From Lethocerus indicus (lineage: Eukaryota; Arthropoda; Insecta; Hemiptera; Belostomatidae), in contig JACDQD010000005.1 in the NCBI GenBank assembly GCA_019843655.1, positions 27,600,954-27,664,953 on the forward strand: 64,000 nt of DNA, given 5' to 3'. A program made the translations under genes and the position numbers. This document shows, piece by piece, positions 36,901 to 46,221 of the stretch (the stretch's first letter is position 1; every line of letters starts with the position of its first letter). Under the pieces are notes generated by a model. It was not told the origin of the DNA, made no database searches, and saw nothing but the letters and a program-made list of their open reading frames with translations.

Positions 36901-39366
36901 AGTGGACTAGATTGTAACTTTTATTTAATTTTGACAGGGGCATTTTGAATAGGACGATATGCTAAGGCTTTTATCTAACAAAAATATTGTCATTTTATTT
37001 CTAACAAGGAATCTACAGAAACATATATCTGTCAAACTACAAACATAATAATTGTACCAAATATTATTAATGATAGCAATGTTTCAGTTTTACATTTTAA
37101 TGGTGGAACATATTTCAAAATGTCATTTCAGCACTGAGTTAACAATTTTACTTAAATATAAGAAATAAAAGTGAAATTTCGTTAAATTTTGACACAGTGG
37201 TAAAAACAATTTTTAGTTATTATTAGAACATTGCTATGGAAAATGTATACAGAAATGGAAATCTCAAAAGAATAGTGAACTTTGAATATAGGACAAAAAC
37301 AATTGTCATGTACAAAAGTTTCCATCTCCAGATTTTACCAGGGAGAAAAAATGTTATTAAACTGCACCAGATTAAGAAATGATTATAAAATAATTATATT
37401 TTGATGACATTTTGTTATTAAAGAATAATTTGTGTTAATTGTAAATAATAGAAAAACATTTTCATGTTTAGTGAAGACATTTAGGAATGCAATAAAGATG
37501 ATCAGAAAAAATAATTAAAAGAAACAATTTCTTGTTTACTACATAAAATATGTTTACTAAATGACAATATAAGATGAGTACCACTATTCACACACATACA
37601 CACACACAGTCTAGTACTCACTGACTTTTTTCTGTCTAATTTTTAAATCACAATAGAGACAATGTGATTTAAAGACATAACTGACAAACCAAGTGAGAAG
37701 GTGAGAGGTAGTGATAATTTAGGTGAGAGTTTCACAGGACTTATACATTTTTAGAGGATACATTTCAAGAAAAAGATGCAGGGACAGTTATAAAACATTT
37801 GCAGATGAGGCGGGTGATACAAAGCCATATTGAAATAATACAAGTAGCTTATCTTAAGGCCTTTAGGCAACTGCTGACCCTGGGGTTCTATTCGTTTATA
37901 GTTAAGAGTTTAAAAACATACCTCTGTTTTCCCTGTTACCATTCACAGATATTGCAGGAACAATTTAATATTTCCAAGCCAACGACAAAACAAAGAAGAA
38001 ATGTGATATGACAGTTTCAACAAGATTTGTTTTTTATAAAAGTTCAAATGAAATGTTTGCTTATAGTAGCTGGAAATATTTGTAAATATTTATATTTAAT
38101 TGATCATTTGTACCAAAAACTAAGTTGTAAGAAAATGAAACTTAAATAATGTTCATATGGAACAAATATGAAATAAAGTTATCAATTTCTTTAAAATACT
38201 TTGTTATATCTGTGCTAAACCAATTTCTGTATATTGCACTAATAAATATAAAACAATATGTACTCACTAGTTACATCCTGGTAATCACTAGTTTATGATC
38301 ACAAATTTATGATCTAATTATTCATAGGAATGGATTAATTTAAAAATAAATATCAGTAAAAGTTAAGGTCAAATTCACTCAGAACAATTGTACTTTTAAC
38401 AAACCTGGCTATTATTAAGTGTTGACTACAAGCTTATATTTAAGTTTAAATTGGATATTTTATTAAAAATTTCATTAACCTAAGGTATTTTTTGAAAAGT
38501 TACTTTTGACACTTCTGGGCAAAGAGGAATGGTCTCCCACCTACCTTGGCCTCTAGTAGAATAGATAGGGTAACACATTATAGTCTTAATATTAAAAAGC
38601 TCTCTATTTCTCTTTATGGTTTGCTTCTGAAGTTTTATAAATATTGCATATAATACATAAGGAAACTATTTGAAATTCACTTACCTCTTTTTCTAAGAAG
38701 ACAATAAAAATTCTACATAAAATTACTGTAAAGACAAAAAATAGAAAGTGGTTCATTAACTAAAATAATGAAACATATAATACAAATAAGTATATAAGAT
38801 AAAATAAATAAATTCAAATTTTTAAAATGAAAAAAATTAGGTATGTACTGTATGTACATGCACATGGTCTCAGCATTCTTTCCCTAATGTCCCAGAAGTT
38901 GCCAGTTCATTATTGTTTTGATGAAAAGTTTGCTACTGGCATGACGAATTGAATGATAACAGAAAACCCATGAGCTTAAAAGAACAAGTGACAGACTCAA
39001 ATAGATTGTTGCTGGCATGATGAACAGAATCAGAACGTTACTGGTGTCAAAAGCAATTCCAGCCCAAAATGGGAATTTTAACACTAATGTTATTAAGCAA
39101 TTTTGAATATAACTTGGCAGATCCCACCTGAGTTTCCTATAGGGGCAGTCACACTTGTAGCACATCTTTTTCTTGTAAATGTGCTTTTCGCAATCTTCCA
39201 AGCCGGAAGCCCTGAAGAATAGGGCATCGTTGATCACTTCGTTCTGTATCTTGGCCAAACGATCGGCTTCCTCGAGCCCTTTCTTTAAACGCCAGTACGC
39301 GAAAAAGGCGTAAGCGGTGCAAGTCGTCGCCAATACGATCAAATTGATCGGTCTGACAAAATCCAT
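30902..39366 (-). CDS. zuc: Zucchini / mitochondrial phospholipase D6 (PLD6), with two genes nested in intron 1
   Basis: Three exons join in phase: 39366-39128, 31855-31671 and 31122-30902 (TAA), giving 214 aa. Exon 1 encodes an N-terminal membrane segment (INLIVLATTCTAYAFFAYW) and then ALFFRASGLEDCEKH with KMCYKCDCPYRKLR. This Cys/His cluster corresponds to the zinc-binding insert of Zucchini. Exon 2 has SLDVCIHLL and KRGVRVRVVCDNEM. Exon 3 carries the single HKD motif, HSKIAIIDGRKIMTGSVNWT, and ends in FNRIWNHP. Zucchini is a homodimeric outer-mitochondrial-membrane nuclease that cuts piRNA precursors. The exon 1 donor (CTCAG|GTGGGA, phase 2) fits exon 2, which starts with one base to complete Arg. 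Intron 1 is 7272 bp and contains DDX55 and MED21. The frame reads through the donor for 81 more codons to a stop at 38884, which would encode a different hydrophobic tail if unspliced. The long intron is the least certain point. Confidence 0.85.
31123..31670 (-). other. zucchini intron 2
   Basis: 548 bp with donor ATG|GTATGT at 31670 and acceptor TTTCACAG ending at 31123. Nothing else is recognised in it. Confidence 0.7.
32682..32687 (-). terminator. Poly(A) signal of DDX55
   Basis: TTTATT on the plus strand reads AATAAA on the minus strand, 47 nt beyond the DDX55 stop. Confidence 0.55.
32734..34506 (-). CDS. DDX55: DEAD-box RNA helicase DDX55 / Spb4 family, intronless, nested in zucchini intron 1
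   Basis: One frame of 590 aa, close to the family's usual 600. Helicase motifs in order are the Q motif GFTSMTSVQASSIP (24-37), Walker A AVTGSGKT (49-56), PTRELA (86-91), TPGR (138-141), DEAD (166-169), SAT (197-199), TDVMERGID (322-330) and HRCGRTARIGH (351-361). The YFDKANRAFVSFVRAY block after the core is typical of DDX55/Spb4 (DUF4217 region). The tail is Lys/Arg-rich (GKTKTKRKRKG), as in nucleolar helicases. The family acts in assembly of the large ribosomal subunit. It lies on the same strand as zucchini, entirely inside zucchini's first intron, and is divergent from MED21. The start codon is the first ATG and matches the short N-terminus of the family (WEKLEP). Confidence 0.96.
   Translation of the reverse strand: MFTEWEKLEPRLDPCILKTIGELGFTSMTSVQASSIPLLLNNKDVAAEAVTGSGKTLAFLIPLLQAMMRRKDPWKKSEIGGLVISPTRELATQISIVLSSFLKNMDRPYSQMLIIGGTNISEDVEHLTAKGANILIATPGRLEDLLTRKEVALHRSLKSLEMLVLDEADRLLELGFEKSLNTILEYLPKQRRTGLFSATQTRQLELLVRAGLRNPVIVAVKENNPDDTAHSVSTPKELSNYYLICEPQEKMANLVKFLKREGAEKKYIIFFLTCACVEYFTPLLGRMLPDFSCYSLHGQMKKKRQKMLENFRQAKSGLLICTDVMERGIDIPDISWVIQFDPPTSVSAFVHRCGRTARIGHTGSAITFLMPNEDSYIDFIQRNQKVVLDEYTDIQATENDIEEMLKIARALQTEDRVYFDKANRAFVSFVRAYSKHDCSYILRTKDLNFGGLATAFGLVKMPKMPELKGKEIDFQDLDLDINTIEYKNKDKEESRLKKLEIYKKTGQWPSKKIIKQKQTTPWSKSKLEKEERKQRKTKKRQYRQQKIEEGKTKTKRKRKGITTDELKELEENISLLKKFKKDKNLSVDDL
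34507..35376. promoter_or_regulatory. Divergent promoter region DDX55 / MED21 inside zucchini intron 1
   Basis: 870 bp separate the two head-to-head ATGs. Near the MED21 side, a 39-bp period direct duplication occurs (35215-35293): AACAACCGTAAGAGTATGAG and the following TGTAGCCAAACG are present twice, the second copy being two bases shorter. The sequence just before the MED21 ATG is GC-rich. Confidence 0.5.
35215..35293. repeat. Direct 39-bp duplication upstream of MED21
   Basis: Two adjacent copies of a segment containing CCGTAAGAGTATGAGAAA and TGTAGCCAAACGA begin at about 35221 and 35260. They differ by a short indel (AAAGTG versus AAATG). This could be a chance duplication or a doubled binding site in the DDX55/MED21 promoter. 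Confidence 0.8.
35377..35814 (+). CDS. MED21: Mediator complex subunit 21, intronless and GC-rich, nested in zucchini intron 1
   Basis: A 145-aa frame starting at MADRLTQLQDTINQQAEYFC, which matches the MED21 N-terminus. YAQLFATLITRCAKDIDALI, ESLPSDDSSSELQ and ADIAQSQLDMQ are further family signatures. The frame is open upstream of this ATG, but family alignment supports the start at 35377. MED21 forms a coiled-coil heterodimer with MED7 in the middle module of Mediator and is essential in the eukaryotes tested. The coding DNA is strikingly GC-rich, with C or G at most third positions, unlike the AT-rich genes around it. It lies inside the zucchini intron on the opposite strand. An AATAAA overlaps the last codons (about 35802). 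Confidence 0.96.
   Translation: MADRLTQLQDTINQQAEYFCNSIGILQQSAAPSKFAGFDRSGSQTPQQQDDYAQLFATLITRCAKDIDALIESLPSDDSSSELQMQCLRRLEQENQDAAEKLEEVVRRGEILLEQVQASLADIAQSQLDMQHLTAKSTAGLPNKS
35815..39127. other. Remainder of zucchini intron 1
   Basis: Very AT-rich DNA between MED21 and zucchini exon 1, with a small (AC)n tract near 37590-37608. It shows no convincing exon. The minus frame continuing from zucchini exon 1 stays open to 38884 and encodes hydrophobic segments, probably by chance. Confidence 0.5.
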
Positions 39367-40419
39367 GTTCTATATATCAACAAAACGACAACCGGCATAC
39401 CCTCTTATCAAAACCTTCCAATGAAACCTTCCCTTGTGTAGCTTTGTCATTAAACAGCAGGTCCCAACCCCAGGAAAACGATCCACACTGACCAGTGGAA
39501 GAAATAATAATAAATTCCTTTATTCCATTTAAATTAAATTATATAATTTTAATCAAATAGATTATTACAAGAATATTTTACGAGTGAACTATACTGTCTA
39601 ACATGACGCCTCGAAATTGATGAAACTTGAGTTTTGTAACGCACACGAAAAGAAGAGTTAGATTTTTGCATTAAGATTTAGGAGCATAACTAATACTTTA
39701 ATGCATGTACATGTAATTTTTATTCTACTTCACGTAATATTAAAATTAAAACATACACCGCGCATAAAGGTCGGTGAAAACTGAAAATGTTTTACCGCGC
39801 TTGCAGTTGTCGAACTGATAAACCACACCTAGGACGAATTCAAGCACGTAGTCCAATATTAGAATGTTTCATTTTGTTAGGAATCAAGTGGAATAGTTCT
39901 GAGAGTAAAAATTATCGAAAATTAAAGGGGAACTATTTTCGTAACAGTGTCTTAAATGTTTATCACCTTTCGCAAACTGTTGAAGCTGTTACACCGTCCA
40001 GACGTTAGTTTTTTCTGTGTACATTTTTTTATCATGTTATACAATATACTTTATACATTAAACGACACTGTCATGTTTGAATATAAAACTGGAACATTGA
40101 AATTCCAAACTAGTTATAGGTGTACTCTTGTACCTAATAACATCTATATTTATATTATAAATATTAAATAACATATTTAATTAATATTAATAAAACAATT
40201 CACAAGGAAAAAAGCTGGAGAAACGTGTGTACTATCGTATTTGTAACGGTATTTCTGGTAGCAACGTTACTGGACGTGTTAATGGCGTATTGAGTTGTCA
40301 ACTTTCAAATGGGCGTGTGATAACTCGGTTGGAATATTTAGGTTTTGTTTTAATCGAACCGTCTGACATTGGTCGTGTCGAGGCTGTTCCGCTCGGAAAA
40401 AGGGAACCGGTCAGTTAAA
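39367..40419. promoter_or_regulatory. Divergent promoter region zucchini / BTB zinc-finger gene
   Basis: 1053 bp between head-to-head start codons. The right part (40220-40419) is GC-richer and probably carries the 5' UTR and start site of the zinc-finger gene. No TATA element at a convincing distance was found. Confidence 0.4.
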
Positions 40420-43308
40420 ATGGTCGCTGAGATTTCGAGCGACGTGTACAAAACCGATCATTCGATTCCCAGAACGCTGTGCCAAGATCTGTTGATAAGG
40501 TTATGTGAACAGAAGCTTCGCGGCAAACTGTGCGACGTACAATTTTTCTACGGCAAATCCCTGCAGTGGGCCCACTCGTGCGTCCTCGCCTCGTTCAGCC
40601 CGTTCATGATGAGGTTCTTTATCAGGTTCCTGAACACCGAGTTCGAGTGGTCCGCCAAGACGCCGTTCAAAATACACATTTCGGCCATAACCAAATGCAG
40701 GGGGAAAAGTAAAAACAACTGTATGGACTGTGTCTGTAAGGTCATAGACTTCATATATACGGGCAAAATAAAATTGGAACCGCCCCACATTGAGCACATT
40801 GTCAACATTTCTAGCAACCTGGAATTGGATAATTTAATATTAATCTGTCAGAAATACAGGAACGATAAAAATAATGAGAATGTAAAACCAGGAGATGCTG
40901 ACAATGCTCTGCAGTCAATTATTGAAAACAATTTAAAATTGTGCGAGTCAGATTCGGAAACCTTGCGAATTACCGGCAAGGATGTTGAGGATATAAAAGT
41001 TGTGTCTAACATTGTCAGTGACTACTCTATGTGTATGGATACTAAGAATGCTCAATTCTTAAGCAATATTTTGGAAAATAACATTGCTGAAAATGTTAAT
41101 TTAAATGATGGGATATTATCTACCAGTAACAAAGATGATTGTATAAATTCTGCGTATACCGAAGAAAATGAATTGAGCTATGCTTGTATAACTGGCTCTA
41201 CAGAATTTACATCAACTGAGAATTTAGTGAATGATGAAACTGTTTTTATGAGTGTCGAAACGAATAATGAATCAAATCTAATTATTACTGGTACTGACAA
41301 TACTCAATTTGTGAACAATAACAAAGAAAATAATGAGTCTGACGAATTAGTAATTAACAATAGAGGTACAGACGATAGGGAAGATAGTAGTATTAGTGAA
41401 ACAGAAGATGATGTAAGGGAAAATTTTAGCAACATGGAAGGTACTGAAAACAGCTGTAAACGTTGTAATGTTTCATTTTCTGACTGTTTAAAATTACGAC
41501 AACATGAACAGATTTATCACACTAGAAAGTTTCTTTGCCTTTGTTGTAATTTCACGTCTTTTAAGTTGGTTTATATTCTCAAACATTTAATGGAAAGCAA
41601 TCATGGAGACAATATCTGCTCGATTTGTTTGTATGAGGCATCTGATAATAATGCACTCAAAAAGCATTTTGATGATCACAAACACAGTTTACCATTTTTA
41701 TGTTGCGTATGCAGCGAAAGATTCAAGACGAGAACTGAATGGAATAGGCATGTGGCAACTCATTCTAATGAAACTCCATTTGTTTGTAAATTGTGCAATG
41801 TTACTTTTAAGAAGTGTTCCTATTTGCAAAATCATATTTTGACGCATCACAAGAAACCGAAACATTTATGTGAATTATGCGGTTATGCAACTCCCTTCAA
41901 AAGCTTTTTGGTGAGACATAAATTGAAACACTCTGATCGGAAAATAAATTGCCCCGTCAGCAGTTGTGGTTTTCAGACTGTAAGAGAAACAAATTTGAAA
42001 CAACATTTGAAAATTCATGACTCTGAAAAACCATTTAAATGTTCTATTTGTAATGTTTTGTTTTCACAAAATAAGAATTTACGCAGACATATACAACTTG
42101 TGCATAATCCTCATGTTACTATGTTCGAATGCCCAGGATGCAATTATGTAAATACTCGTATTGACAAAGTAAAAGAACACATAAATAATATCCATTCGAA
42201 AGATAAAACTATTCTGGATAAAATTAATGAACAGTATGAAAAATTTAAAAAAAATCAAGTTCCTCGTGTTATTCCAAAGTATCAGAGGTCAAATTCAAAT
42301 CAGAAATCGTACTCAAAAGTTAAAGACAATTTTAAGAGAAAAGAGATGCATAAAGTTTCGAACACTGCCTTTGCTGGGGGAAATAATGAAATAACTGTTA
42401 CTGAAACTGAAAAGCAAGAACTGCAGTTGAGTAAAGATGATGTGCACATTTCAACCACGCCACTCATAAATACTGTTGCTAGCAGATCAGAAATAATATC
42501 TAATTCTTCTGATTCTGTTCTGGAAGGATCAAATACTATAAATCCTTCGAATAAGCAAACTGTATTCCTAAGTGAAGCAACGGGTGAAATTACAATTATG
42601 AGTAATCAAGAAGGCCAACCAATACCAGTAGCAAGTCTCACATCGACTAATCTACTGACAATTGGAAATTTTAGGGAAGGCACGGGAAGTGTTACTCTCA
42701 ATGAAGCTACGGGAGTTCTAACCTTAAATAACATAAACAGTGAATCTACAGGAGCTGTGTTTTTAAATGAATCAACTGGAGAATTATCTTATATTAATTT
42801 GAATCAAGATAGTTGTAGTTCAGTTCAAATTGATGATTGTAAACCTGAAAAAATTGCTGGCATAAATTATAACCAGGAGTTTGCTACCCTTTTGAATGAA
42901 GTAACAGGTGAAATATCTACAGTCCAAGAGAATAATGCAACAAATAACAGTTTATATGAAGATGATATGTTTGATTCATTTGACATTGATGCTTTCAATG
43001 AAGATTCATTTGATGGGTTTGATGAATTTGATGGCTATTTATTTGATTCGCTCAATCCATCCGGTGTTGAAAGTGAAAGTACAATGGAAAATTTCTTAAA
43101 TGAATTTACAGGAGAACTCTTACAGGAATCAGCAAATATTAATCATCTGAATGAAGTTTCATCTGGTATTAAAAATGATCAGGAGCCTAATTTGACCCAG
43201 GAAATGTGGAGTTCCCTTGACCAGTCATTAGATCTTAATATTACTGCTAGTACGCATAATGTACTAAACCAGACAATTCTAAATGAAGTTACCGGTGAAT
43301 TTTTTTAG
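40420..43308 (+). CDS. BTB-domain C2H2 zinc-finger protein with a C-terminal LNExTGE repeat
   Basis: An intronless frame of 962 aa. The ATG at 40420 (TTAAAATGGTC) is preferred over the open upstream extension because it directly precedes the BTB region. Residues about 15-135 fit a BTB/POZ fold (LCEQKLRGKLCDVQFFYGKS, HSCVLASFSPFM, VIDFIYTGKIKL), a dimerisation module of transcription factors. An acidic, Asn-rich linker leads to nine C2H2 fingers (about 346-592), for example CCVCSERFKTRTEWNRHVAT and CSICNVLFSQNKNLRRHIQL. The second half is disordered. It holds six copies of a (F/L)LNExTGE-like motif, beginning at residues 717, 760, 782, 825, 893 and 954, the last ending two residues before the C-terminus. 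It also holds a DMFDSFDIDAF-type acidic/aromatic stretch (about 848-878) resembling an activation domain. It is probably a DNA-binding transcription factor or architectural protein. I do not recognise a named orthologue. Confidence 0.9.
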   Translation: MVAEISSDVYKTDHSIPRTLCQDLLIRLCEQKLRGKLCDVQFFYGKSLQWAHSCVLASFSPFMMRFFIRFLNTEFEWSAKTPFKIHISAITKCRGKSKNNCMDCVCKVIDFIYTGKIKLEPPHIEHIVNISSNLELDNLILICQKYRNDKNNENVKPGDADNALQSIIENNLKLCESDSETLRITGKDVEDIKVVSNIVSDYSMCMDTKNAQFLSNILENNIAENVNLNDGILSTSNKDDCINSAYTEENELSYACITGSTEFTSTENLVNDETVFMSVETNNESNLIITGTDNTQFVNNNKENNESDELVINNRGTDDREDSSISETEDDVRENFSNMEGTENSCKRCNVSFSDCLKLRQHEQIYHTRKFLCLCCNFTSFKLVYILKHLMESNHGDNICSICLYEASDNNALKKHFDDHKHSLPFLCCVCSERFKTRTEWNRHVATHSNETPFVCKLCNVTFKKCSYLQNHILTHHKKPKHLCELCGYATPFKSFLVRHKLKHSDRKINCPVSSCGFQTVRETNLKQHLKIHDSEKPFKCSICNVLFSQNKNLRRHIQLVHNPHVTMFECPGCNYVNTRIDKVKEHINNIHSKDKTILDKINEQYEKFKKNQVPRVIPKYQRSNSNQKSYSKVKDNFKRKEMHKVSNTAFAGGNNEITVTETEKQELQLSKDDVHISTTPLINTVASRSEIISNSSDSVLEGSNTINPSNKQTVFLSEATGEITIMSNQEGQPIPVASLTSTNLLTIGNFREGTGSVTLNEATGVLTLNNINSESTGAVFLNESTGELSYINLNQDSCSSVQIDDCKPEKIAGINYNQEFATLLNEVTGEISTVQENNATNNSLYEDDMFDSFDIDAFNEDSFDGFDEFDGYLFDSLNPSGVESESTMENFLNEFTGELLQESANINHLNEVSSGIKNDQEPNLTQEMWSSLDQSLDLNITASTHNVLNQTILNEVTGEFF

Positions 43309-43381
43309 TGTTATTTGTAATTGGTATTGTTATGTATTGAGAGATTTATGATGATTTATGATTTATATTTTCTTAAAGAGA

Positions 43382-43387
43382 ATTAAA
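43382..43387 (+). terminator. Candidate poly(A) signal of the BTB zinc-finger gene
   Basis: ATTAAA, about 75 nt after the stop codon. It is a common variant hexamer. No AATAAA lies nearer. Confidence 0.35.
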
Positions 43388-43449
43388 CAAAAGATATTAA
43401 TTTTTATTGGAATTTAATTCTATAAAATAATACTTGTACCAATAGAACA

Positions 43450-43455
<6 letters not shown>

Positions 43456-43503
<48 letters not shown>
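43456..43503. repeat. (AT)n microsatellite
   Basis: About 24 AT dinucleotides without interruption. Confidence 0.95.
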
Positions 43504-43505
<2 letters not shown>

Positions 43506-44023
43506 CACTTTAAATTTGTATCAATTAAAGGAGTGTAACAAGTAATTTTAAAATTATTTATTATTTTAAAAGTTTGATTTATTTGAGATGTATATAACTG
43601 GTATTGGTCATTATTTTACAGTGGAGTCTATAAATCAAGTCAAGTCAAGAAATTTAAAATGTCTTATATTTCAGCGTATGAAGTACATTAAATGTACTTA
43701 TTTAATGTACAGTTTTGAGTGGAAGTTAAGTCTTCAAGTTAGTTAATATGAAAAAAAGGTTTACTGTTTAGGATAATTATGAAATGCAAAATGAATATAT
43801 TACACATTATTCATATTAGTAAACATTCCTTAAAAAATGACAATTTGACTGTTACTGATTGATGCTGTCAATGACATTACTGTTATTTTCTATTCTTTTA
43901 TCACTAGACATCATTTATTCAGACATTAATAATTTCTTCATTAGTTTGATTTTAATACGGGAAATGATACAAATATGATTCTTTTTCTCTTCATTGTGTT
44001 TGTAAATGACATGATGATATACA

Positions 44024-44026
<3 letters not shown>

Positions 44027-44072
<46 letters not shown>
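44027..44072. repeat. (AT)n microsatellite
   Basis: About 23 AT dinucleotides without interruption, upstream of TIMM8. Confidence 0.95.
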
Positions 44073-44076
<4 letters not shown>

Positions 44077-44288
44077 CTAGAAATTCTTTTCATTATTATA
44101 AAAACCAAAAATTGAAACAACAAGAAAGCGATGGTTTGTACATATAACTCCTACATTTCAGTTTTCTGTTTCGAATATAATTTTAACCCTTTGTTCAGAT
44201 CTAGTAGGCATTGACAAGTCTCGTGCTCTTGAGGATATTTCTAACCTGTTAAGTAGTTAACCGTGGAAATTACAAATTTCGTGTTAAA

Positions 44289-45222
44289 ATGACCGATTTA
44301 TTCACACCTACCGACAGCACCCTTAGGCCAGGCATGGAAAAAGAAGTTGATTCAGAATTGCAGCAATTTCTCATTATGGAGAGAGAAAAGGCAAAACTCC
44401 ACGCTCAGGTATTTAACTATATGCTAATGGATTTATATTGAATCAATAAAAAACAATGGTATATTTTCGAAACATGTCTTTGTAATATAAAAACAGTATG
44501 ATCCAGTAAACTGTATATATTATCTAAATCGACCTACTTGTTTTGTAATTTGGGTGCCTGTCAATTTAAATGTTAGCATCAATAAAATGATTGATTTGTT
44601 TCAAACCATTTCAGTGGATAATGGTACCTATTATTTCCAATTTTTCGAATTGTGAAGTTCTTTATGTGAATTGAAATAATATGATTAAAAATTTTTAGTG
44701 AAACTATATTTGGAACCATTCTGTAAAAAAATTGTGGGCCCCGTCTATCCACTCAGGCCTAACTTCGATAGGTTAGATAAAATATAACTAATATTACAGT
44801 CAATTTTTACATATAATTAAAATATAAAAATATATATTTCTGCTCTTCAGCCATTTCCCCTCTTTCCCTATGGTTTGTAGGGAAGATTGATTAAGAATAT
44901 GGGTCAAAACTAGATGTTAGGAAATTATGTTTGTATGATTCAGGTAAGAAAACATAAACTAAATGATTGAATGCACTTTTGTGAGCAATAAGTTCTGATT
45001 CCTTTGTTAATTATGTTATATTTATGGTTAATTGTTGTTTCTGATTTTTAGATTCACGAATTTAGTGATATATGTTGGGACAAGTGCATGGACAAACCTG
45101 GTAGCAAATTGGATAGTAAAACTGAAATGTGCCTGACTAATTGTGTGGACAGATTTATCGATGTGTCTTTACTTATAACGAACAGATTTGCTCAGATGTT
45201 ACAGAAAAATTCAGAAATGTAA
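44289..45222 (+). CDS. Tim8: Mitochondrial small Tim chaperone TIMM8
   Basis: Two exons join in phase 0: 44289-44408 and 45052-45222 (TAA), giving 96 aa. The twin CX3C signature is present: CWDKC (48-52) and CLTNC (67-71), separated by MDKPGSKLDSKTEM. The following CVDRFIDVSLLITNRF is a Tim8-type helix. KPGSKLDS distinguishes Tim8 from Tim9, Tim10 and Tim13. Tim8 pairs with Tim13 in the intermembrane space as a hexameric chaperone that escorts hydrophobic precursors such as Tim23 to the inner membrane. There is no cleavable presequence, as expected for this family. Confidence 0.95.
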
Positions 45223-45354
45223 ATATATATCTGTAATTGTTGTACCTTGATTTGATTCTAGATAAGAGTAGGTATATCTATGTATAATTATATATATATG
45301 TATATATCTAAAGTACTTTTCTTTTGGAGAATAACAATTAGAATATACATGTAA

Positions 45355-45360
45355 AATAAA
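45355..45360 (+). terminator. Poly(A) signal of TIMM8
   Basis: AATAAA about 130 nt after the stop. Confidence 0.5.
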
Positions 45361-46195
45361 AGTGAAATATTTTATAATTATTTCCTAATACACACTCTTA
45401 CATTAATATCAGTAAATATTAAACACAGACAGAGTATTATGTCTGAGTATTATAAGGATAGTTGAAGGAATAGAACTATATAGGATAAAAATATATATAT
45501 TTAAAGTGTTTTTAAATTATATGTATGTATACAATACCATTAATTTAGTCGTATTAATACTACTACACTAATAAAATCAGAGAAACTATTCTTTGGAAAT
45601 ATTCATGCACCTAAAATTCATGAAAGTACATGGAATGTAATAAGTTTGTATCATGCAATAGAACTTAAAATTAAATGAAACTTATACATTTTCTGTAAGG
45701 TCTCTAAGAAAGGCAATTTCTATTAACACGATAAATTGGGTAAGAGAGAAGAAAATAAAATGGAAAAAATATTTTTTCCCAGGTCTGTATAGGTAAATTA
45801 AGTTTTATATATCAACAGAAAGTCATGAATAATATACACTGCTAGAAATTATCAAATTTTAACACATTTTCAAATCAATGTTGTAGTCACAATATAGTTT
45901 AGAGTCATAAAAGCAGTTAAGTACATACATTCGTAGTACCATTTTAAGTACAATAATTTTCTAGTTTTGGAGATTCTTTTTAAAAAGTTATTCAGAATAA
46001 ATATCAGATGTCCACTAAATTTTATAAAAAAAGATATTTCCCTTATAATAATACCTAATAAGTGAAAGAATAATATTTGGCTATTCATAATTTGTAAACT
46101 ATGATGAAAACCTTATATTTAATGTCACAGTAGGTCATATTGAACACGCATTATTTATGCTTAAGAGATTAAATTAGAAAAATAAAATATATATA
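45361..46195. other. Convergent intergenic region TIMM8 / MFSD1
   Basis: AT-rich. No gene or repeat of note is seen. Confidence 0.5.
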
Positions 46196-46201
46196 TTTAT
46201 T
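46196..46201 (-). terminator. Poly(A) signal of MFSD1
   Basis: TTTATT on the plus strand is AATAAA on the minus strand, 21 nt beyond the predicted MFSD1 stop. Confidence 0.45.
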
Positions 46202-46221
46202 ATGTTGCCTGCAAATCATTC

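Larger units (their letters stand above)
43388..44288. other. Intergenic between the BTB zinc-finger gene and TIMM8
   Basis: AT-rich with two long AT microsatellites (43456-43503 and 44027-44072). The TIMM8 5' UTR and promoter lie in the last 150 bp. Confidence 0.5.

Noticed and set aside
38884..39127. Minus-strand frame continuing zucchini exon 1 for 81 codons with hydrophobic segments, suggesting a separate 160-aa membrane protein
   Set aside because: A donor (CTCAG|GTGGGA) in the right phase links the first 79 residues to the zucchini nuclease exons, and the Cys/His cluster fits Zucchini. The hydrophobic extension lies in AT-rich intron DNA. Kept as an alternative only.
43941..44123. Minus-strand frame with an Ile-Tyr run upstream of TIMM8
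   Set aside because: Translation of the AT microsatellite. No splice or start support.
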